NCBI GenBank assembly: GCA_035690495.1
Contig: DASSKK010000032.1
Span: 14,777-78,776 of the forward strand
Length of the DNA stretch: 64,000 nt
Source: DASSKK01 sp035690495
GTDB lineage: Bacteria; Actinomycetota; Actinomycetes; Propionibacteriales; Nocardioidaceae
Direction: 5' to 3'
The position numbers and the translations under genes are program-made. Shown in pieces: positions 60,017-64,000 of this stretch. A model generated the notes under the pieces. It was not told the DNA's origin, did no database searches, and saw only the letters and a list, made by a program, of their open reading frames with translations. The number at the start of each line of letters is the position of its first letter. The first letter of the stretch is position 1.

Positions 60017-63000
60017 GTGCGGGTCCCGCCGTCGGCACCGAAGACGGCGTCGACGACCCGAGCGGCGGCATGCCCGTCCTCGAGCTCGCAGTAGTCGGCG
60101 ATGAACCTCTCGACGGCGGCGGCGTACCGGCGACGCGTTGCCTCCAGCCTCCGCAACGCCTGCACCGCCTCCCCGGTGGTGTTCACGTGCGGCCCGGGCG
60201 CGGTCGGCCCGAACGGCATGATCGCCGGACGCAGCGTGTGGTAGACGTCGTTGTCCGGCACCAGGAACACCATCGGCTTGCGGGTGAGTGCGTAGTCGAA
60301 GCGCAGCGAGGAGTAGTCCAGCACCGCCGCGTCGGAGGCGAGGATCAGGTCGGCCACGTCCGGGTAGTAGGTGACGTCGACGACGTTCGCGCCCGCGGCC
60401 CGCAGCGCGTTGGCGCGGGCGTTGAACGCATGCCCGCGCATCAGGACGACGTACGACGGCCCGAGCGCCGTGGCCGCCTGCACAGGATCGAAGAAGTCCG
60501 TCGCGGCCGCCGTCATCCCGTCGTTGGACAGATAGTCGCGGAACGTCGGCGCGTACAGCACCGCGACCTGGTCACGGGTGATGCCCAGCGCGGAGCGCAC
60601 CCGCTCGCGGACCGCCTCGCCGTCGGAGGAGAGCAGCACGTCGTTGCGGGGGTAGCCGGTCTCGAGCACGGTGACTTTCCCGGCCGCCTCGGGACCGAAG
60701 AACTCCTTGAGCAGCGCAGGAGTGGCGTACCCCGCCGGCGAGACCAGGTAGTCCCACGCCGCGGCGCGGTCCAGGAAGGACGCGACACGGCTCAGTGCGA
60801 GGCCGCTCCGCTCCCACCAGCTCTGTCCCATCCCCTTGTAGGGGTAGCCGTGGAACGTCTCGACCATCACCTGCTTCTCGGGCTTGACGTACCACATCGG
60901 CTGGTGGACGTTCAGCATCACGTAGCGAGCCCCGCCGAGCCGTTCGTGCCACTCGCGGCTCTCCTCCAGCAGCGGGACGGCACCCTCTGGCACGCCCACC
61001 GAGTGGTCGGTGACGGCCCAGTAGAGCGTCAGGTCGCTGCGGCGCGCGACCAGCTCCTGGTGCACCGCAAGCGCGTTGTCGTTGGCCGCCTCGCCGTACA
61101 GAGTGCGGAAGAACACCGAGTGCTCGTCGGCCGACCCGGCGTTGGCCAGCTCCTGCAGCCGCAGCTGGTTGCGAACCCCGCGCTCGTCGGGACGCAGCGG
61201 TGGCGCGACCACCACCGAGAGCGCACGGTGCTCGACCGCGTGCAGTTGGACCTTGACGCGGATCGCCCCGGCGGTGACGTCGAGCGGAAACAGGTCGATC
61301 AGCTCCGGGGTGGCCAGCGGCGTCACCTGCTCGCCGGTCCGCCGGTGCTGCAGGACGAGCGTGTACGCCGCACTCAGCAGCACCTGGTCGTCCCAGCCCC
61401 AACGGGACTCGGTCTGCGCCAGGTGCACGATCCCTGCCGCGCCGTCCTCTTCGACCGTCATGCTCGCGGCGGTGGTGGCCGGCCGCGACTCGAACTGCGC
61501 CTGCCAGTCGTCGAGGTCGAGCCCGAAGGCACGCAGCCGCACGGTGACGCCGGACTCGTCGACGGCCGCCTCGGTCACCTGGACGGCGGCGGTGCGGGTC
61601 CGCACCATCAGCTCGCCGGCGCGGTTCGTGCTGGCACGGCAGGACAGCATCGCGTCCTGCACGGCGCCCAGCTCTGCCGGCGCGAACCGCACCGGCGCCT
61701 CCGCTCCCTCGCTCGTGCGAGCGGAGAACAGCCACATCGTCGCGGTGTCGACGTGCTCGTGGGAGATCTCCGACGGGTCGAGCCGGAACGTCGCCTGCCA
61801 GCCGCCCTCCTCGGCGTCGGCGCCCGTCTCGATCCGGCCGGCCGTGCCTGCGGTGCCGGCACGGCTGGTCACCCGCATCTCGGCGGGCGCAGGGCCGAGG
61901 CCGTGGACGACGAGCCTGCCGTCCTCGAGTCGTACCCGGTCGACGACCACTCCGTCGTCGTACACCCGGATCAGCAGCGGGCTCTCCCTGGAAGCCGACA
62001 CCATCGCGCTGCGTCTTTCCCGCCCCCCGCCCAGGGGTCTTTCCCGCCGCCCGCCCAGAGGCGTCGCGCCGGCACCGAACGCGTGCCGCAGCGCGGCGCT
62101 GCCGCTCACCCACGGCCGGGCAAGCGTCACCGTCCGGGTCGCTCCACCGACGGTGATCTCCAGCCGGACCCGCCAGCGTCCGGGCTGCAGCCGGGTCGGG
62201 TCGACCTCGACGGTGAGGGCGCCGTTGCGGTAGTCGCAGTGCCCGCTTCCGGCGGCGAAGAACTCGTCGATCGCGTCGTCGCGGCCCTGCCGCACCGGCA
62301 GCTCGACGTCGGGCAGGCCGGGGCAGAACGCGCGGGCCGTCACCTGCTGCGGAGTCGCGGAGATGTCGACGTTGTCCAGGAACGCCCATGCGTCCACCTC
62401 GAACGTGGTCGCCGAGGTGGCACGGATCGCCCGGATCGACGTACGAGGCCAGGTCTGCCGGTCCGAGAGCAGGAAGCACTCGTCGGGCACCCTCGCCTGC
62501 TCGTCGTGCCAGAGCGGCAGGTAGGCCACCTTGCCCACCGGGTCCTCGCCGACCCGGACGGTGCGCAGCGAGATGCCTCCGTCGCGCAGAAACCTCTCGG
62601 CGTCCTCGCGCTGGTCGTGCATGATCAGGTGGTTGAGGACCTTCTGCTGGGCGTTGACCCGCGCGAGGTACTCCTCGTGGTCCAGCTGGCCGATCAGCTC
62701 GGGGAGCTCCTCGCCGAGCAGCTGCCAGAACCCGTCCTCGGAGCCGGGGATCCGGGAGGTGAACTGCGGCATGTCGTTGCACAGCAGCTGGGTGAGCCGC
62801 TCGGTGACGATCCGCTCCGATCCGTAGGTGCGCAGCACCTTGATCGACTCGTTGGCGGCCAGGAACTGCGCCCGCAGGTTGGCCACCTTGGCCTTGTTCT
62901 GCGAGATCGACGTGCGATCGTCGCGGCTGCGCCAGTTGTAGACCGGCACGGTGAGTACGTCGAACGCGCGGGCTCTGGTGTAGGCCTCCGCCGATACCTG

Positions 63001-63693
63001 CTGGTCCTCGTAGATGATGCCCTCGACGAAGCGCAGCCCGGTGTCCGTCCAGAAGTCGCGGCGCCACACCTTGGAGCACATGATCGCGTTGACCATCACG
63101 AACGGGTAGTCCTCGACGGTGATGCCGATCCGATCCTCGCGGTGCGCGTCGCGGATCCACTTGGTGGCGGGGGTGATCAGCTCGCCTCGCAGGCGCTGGT
63201 AGGGCAGGACCGCGAAGTCCGAGCCGGAGACGAGCAGCGACTCGACGGCAGCCCGGTAGCCCAGCGGCGGCACGGTGTCGTCGGAGTCCGCGAACGCGAT
63301 GAACTCGCCTCGCGCCGCCTCCACACCCGTGTTCCGGGCGGCCGACAGCCCGCCGTTGGGCCGGTGCACGATGCGGATCCGCGGGTCGCGCAGCCGTTGC
63401 CTCCTGGCCAGGCTGACGCTGCGGTCCGGCGTACCGTCGTCGACCACGATGATCTCGATGTGGGGGTACTCCTGGCCACGCAGCGAGTTCAGGCACTCGT
63501 CGAGGTAGTCCTCGACGTTGTAGACGGGCACGATCAGCGACAGCAGCCCCGGCACGTAAGCCCGGTCGGTCACCCGGGAGCGCACCGAGCTGCGCAGCCG
63601 TACGCCGGCGTGGCGGCCGAACGACCGGCCCTGACGCAGCCCTGTGTCCCACAGCGCGCGACCCCGCTCGGGGACGACGTCCCGCACGTCCAT
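60013..63693 (-). CDS. Bifunctional GT2 glycosyltransferase / CDP-glycerol:polymer glycerophosphotransferase
   Basis: About 1226 residues. Residues ~50-330 are a GT2 glycosyltransferase (LSLIVPVYNVEDYLDECLNS, VVDDGTPD, FADSDDT). Beta-rich linker domains occupy the middle. The C-terminal ~370 residues are a TagF-like glycerophosphotransferase (ETFHGYPYKGMG, LYAPTFRDYLS, RGHAFN, DAAVLDYSSLRFDYALTRKP). Such proteins polymerise teichoic-acid-type glycerol- or sugar-phosphate chains at the inner membrane face. A 24-bp tandem duplication (62013-62060) lies in the linker. ATG 63693 is the operon start, just behind the 48-bp palindrome array. Confidence 0.83.
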   Translation of the reverse strand: MDVRDVVPERGRALWDTGLRQGRSFGRHAGVRLRSSVRSRVTDRAYVPGLLSLIVPVYNVEDYLDECLNSLRGQEYPHIEIIVVDDGTPDRSVSLARRQRLRDPRIRIVHRPNGGLSAARNTGVEAARGEFIAFADSDDTVPPLGYRAAVESLLVSGSDFAVLPYQRLRGELITPATKWIRDAHREDRIGITVEDYPFVMVNAIMCSKVWRRDFWTDTGLRFVEGIIYEDQQVSAEAYTRARAFDVLTVPVYNWRSRDDRTSISQNKAKVANLRAQFLAANESIKVLRTYGSERIVTERLTQLLCNDMPQFTSRIPGSEDGFWQLLGEELPELIGQLDHEEYLARVNAQQKVLNHLIMHDQREDAERFLRDGGISLRTVRVGEDPVGKVAYLPLWHDEQARVPDECFLLSDRQTWPRTSIRAIRATSATTFEVDAWAFLDNVDISATPQQVTARAFCPGLPDVELPVRQGRDDAIDEFFAAGSGHCDYRNGALTVEVDPTRLQPGRWRVRLEITVGGATRTVTLARPWVSGSAALRHAFGAGATPLGGRRERPLGGGRERRSAMVSASRESPLLIRVYDDGVVVDRVRLEDGRLVVHGLGPAPAEMRVTSRAGTAGTAGRIETGADAEEGGWQATFRLDPSEISHEHVDTATMWLFSARTSEGAEAPVRFAPAELGAVQDAMLSCRASTNRAGELMVRTRTAAVQVTEAAVDESGVTVRLRAFGLDLDDWQAQFESRPATTAASMTVEEDGAAGIVHLAQTESRWGWDDQVLLSAAYTLVLQHRRTGEQVTPLATPELIDLFPLDVTAGAIRVKVQLHAVEHRALSVVVAPPLRPDERGVRNQLRLQELANAGSADEHSVFFRTLYGEAANDNALAVHQELVARRSDLTLYWAVTDHSVGVPEGAVPLLEESREWHERLGGARYVMLNVHQPMWYVKPEKQVMVETFHGYPYKGMGQSWWERSGLALSRVASFLDRAAAWDYLVSPAGYATPALLKEFFGPEAAGKVTVLETGYPRNDVLLSSDGEAVRERVRSALGITRDQVAVLYAPTFRDYLSNDGMTAAATDFFDPVQAATALGPSYVVLMRGHAFNARANALRAAGANVVDVTYYPDVADLILASDAAVLDYSSLRFDYALTRKPMVFLVPDNDVYHTLRPAIMPFGPTAPGPHVNTTGEAVQALRRLEATRRRYAAAVERFIADYCELEDGHAAARVVDAVFGADGGTRT
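62013..62060. repeat. In-frame 24-bp tandem duplication in the polymerase gene
   Basis: Units 62013-62036 and 62037-62060 are nearly identical and encode Pro-Leu-Gly-Gly-x-Arg-Glu-Arg twice in an interdomain linker. Confidence 0.8.
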
Positions 63694-63750
63694 CGATGGT
63701 CGCCTTCCGCTCGCCCGAACTCCGACCGGTCGTCGTTCATTATGCCCACC

Positions 63751-64000
63751 GGTGGTTGAGGAGGGCGGAGCGCTAGCGGAGCCCGTCTCGAAACCACCGA
63801 CCCCCTGCCCCCCCGGTGGTTGAGGAGGGCGGAGCGCCCCCGGTGGTTGAGGAGGGCGGAGCGCTAGCGGAGCCCGTCTCGAAACCACCGACCCCTGCCC
63901 CCCGGTGGTTGAGGAGGGCGGAGCGCTAGCGGAGCCCGTCTCGAAACCACCGACCCCTGCCCCCCGGTGGTTGAGGAGGGCGGAGCGCTAGCGGAGCCCG
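63751..64000. repeat. Array of a 48-bp palindromic repeat, running off the window
   Basis: Full copies lie at 63751-63798, 63842-63889 and 63904-63951, a truncated copy at 63815-63837, and a copy cut by the window edge starts at 63966. Each begins GGTGGTTGAGGAGGGCGGAG and ends TCTCGAAACCACC, so GGTGGTT and AACCACC close a hairpin. The last copies repeat with a 62-bp period and near-identical C-rich spacers. It resembles the dispersed palindromes of Nocardioides genomes as I remember them. It lies 57 bp upstream of the polymerase start codon. Confidence 0.9.

Noticed and set aside
59815..63759. A 1314-codon open frame on the plus strand opposite the polymerase and sulfotransferase-like genes
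   Set aside because: Its translation is a low-complexity Arg/Gly/Val/His mixture without domains. High GC leaves antisense frames open, and the minus-strand genes have clear families.
63751..64000. CRISPR array
   Set aside because: The repeats are palindromes of 48 bp with spacers that are nearly identical C-rich linkers of about 14 nt, not unique 30-40 nt spacers; no cas genes are present.

Overview
The window is chromosomal DNA from a high-GC actinobacterium, most likely a Nocardioides-like member of the Nocardioidaceae. The evidence is the GC-rich codon use with many GTG starts, mycothiol metabolism (mshD, mtr), a bldC gene in the order bldC-vdh-DUF3073-purM-purF known from other actinobacteria, actinobacterial small families (DUF5999, DUF5709, DUF3073, DUF1206, an SCO7613-type membrane protein), and a dispersed palindrome of the GGTGGTTGAGGA...TCTCGAAACCACC type. 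The genus is an inference; no rRNA lies in the window.

Layout. 0-9 kb: the 3' part of mshD, an HSL-type esterase, a DUF559/AbiEi-like gene between two inverted copies of a 59-bp repeat, a phosphate uptake pair (pit plus its DUF47 partner), a cold-shock gene, tRNA-Lys, and a hydroxyquinol/catechol dioxygenase divergent from a DUF5999 gene. 9-12 kb: a copper operon (csoR-copZ-copA). 12-16.5 kb: two overlapping cyclic-di-GMP genes, a globin-GAF-EAL protein followed by a membrane PAS-GGDEF protein. 16.6-20 kb: an orphan beta-class DNA methyltransferase and a large LPNTG-anchored surface protein. 20-26 kb: ndh-2 and mtr diverge from a perfect TGTGA-N6-TCACA (CRP/GlxR-type) site, then DUF1206, a HATPase protein and two fluoride-channel genes.

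26.5-30 kb: tRNA-Glu and tRNA-Asp are separated from tRNA-Phe by about 3 kb of accessory DNA. It holds an integrase remnant, a serine-recombinase remnant, several decayed toxin-antitoxin genes, one intact antitoxin-like gene, a DHFR-fold enzyme and a DinB-like protein. This looks like a worn-down integrated element. 30-37 kb: a P-loop kinase, a UbiB-type kinase, a secreted EEP nuclease/phosphatase, lldD and a large membrane protein. 37.6-42 kb: bldC, vdh, DUF3073, purM, purF; purM carries a palindromic repeat inside its coding sequence. 42-52 kb: an M20 dipeptidase, a MarR-SCP pair, a ClC channel, an intact VapBC pair, and three paralogous secreted proteins combining a DUF1906 glycoside-hydrolase-like domain with two peptidoglycan-binding repeats, one ending in a histidine-rich tail. 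52-64 kb: purL, DUF488, two bacterial-PH-domain membrane proteins, and a tightly coupled operon of a GT2/CDP-glycerol polymer polymerase with two sulfotransferase-like paralogs, behind an array of the 48-bp palindrome.

Most of the window is housekeeping or cell-envelope DNA. The least explained signals are the palindromic repeat families (one translated into PurM), the repeat-bracketed DUF559-like gene, the tRNA-embedded relic island, the DUF1906 paralog triplet, and the polymerase/sulfotransferase-like operon.
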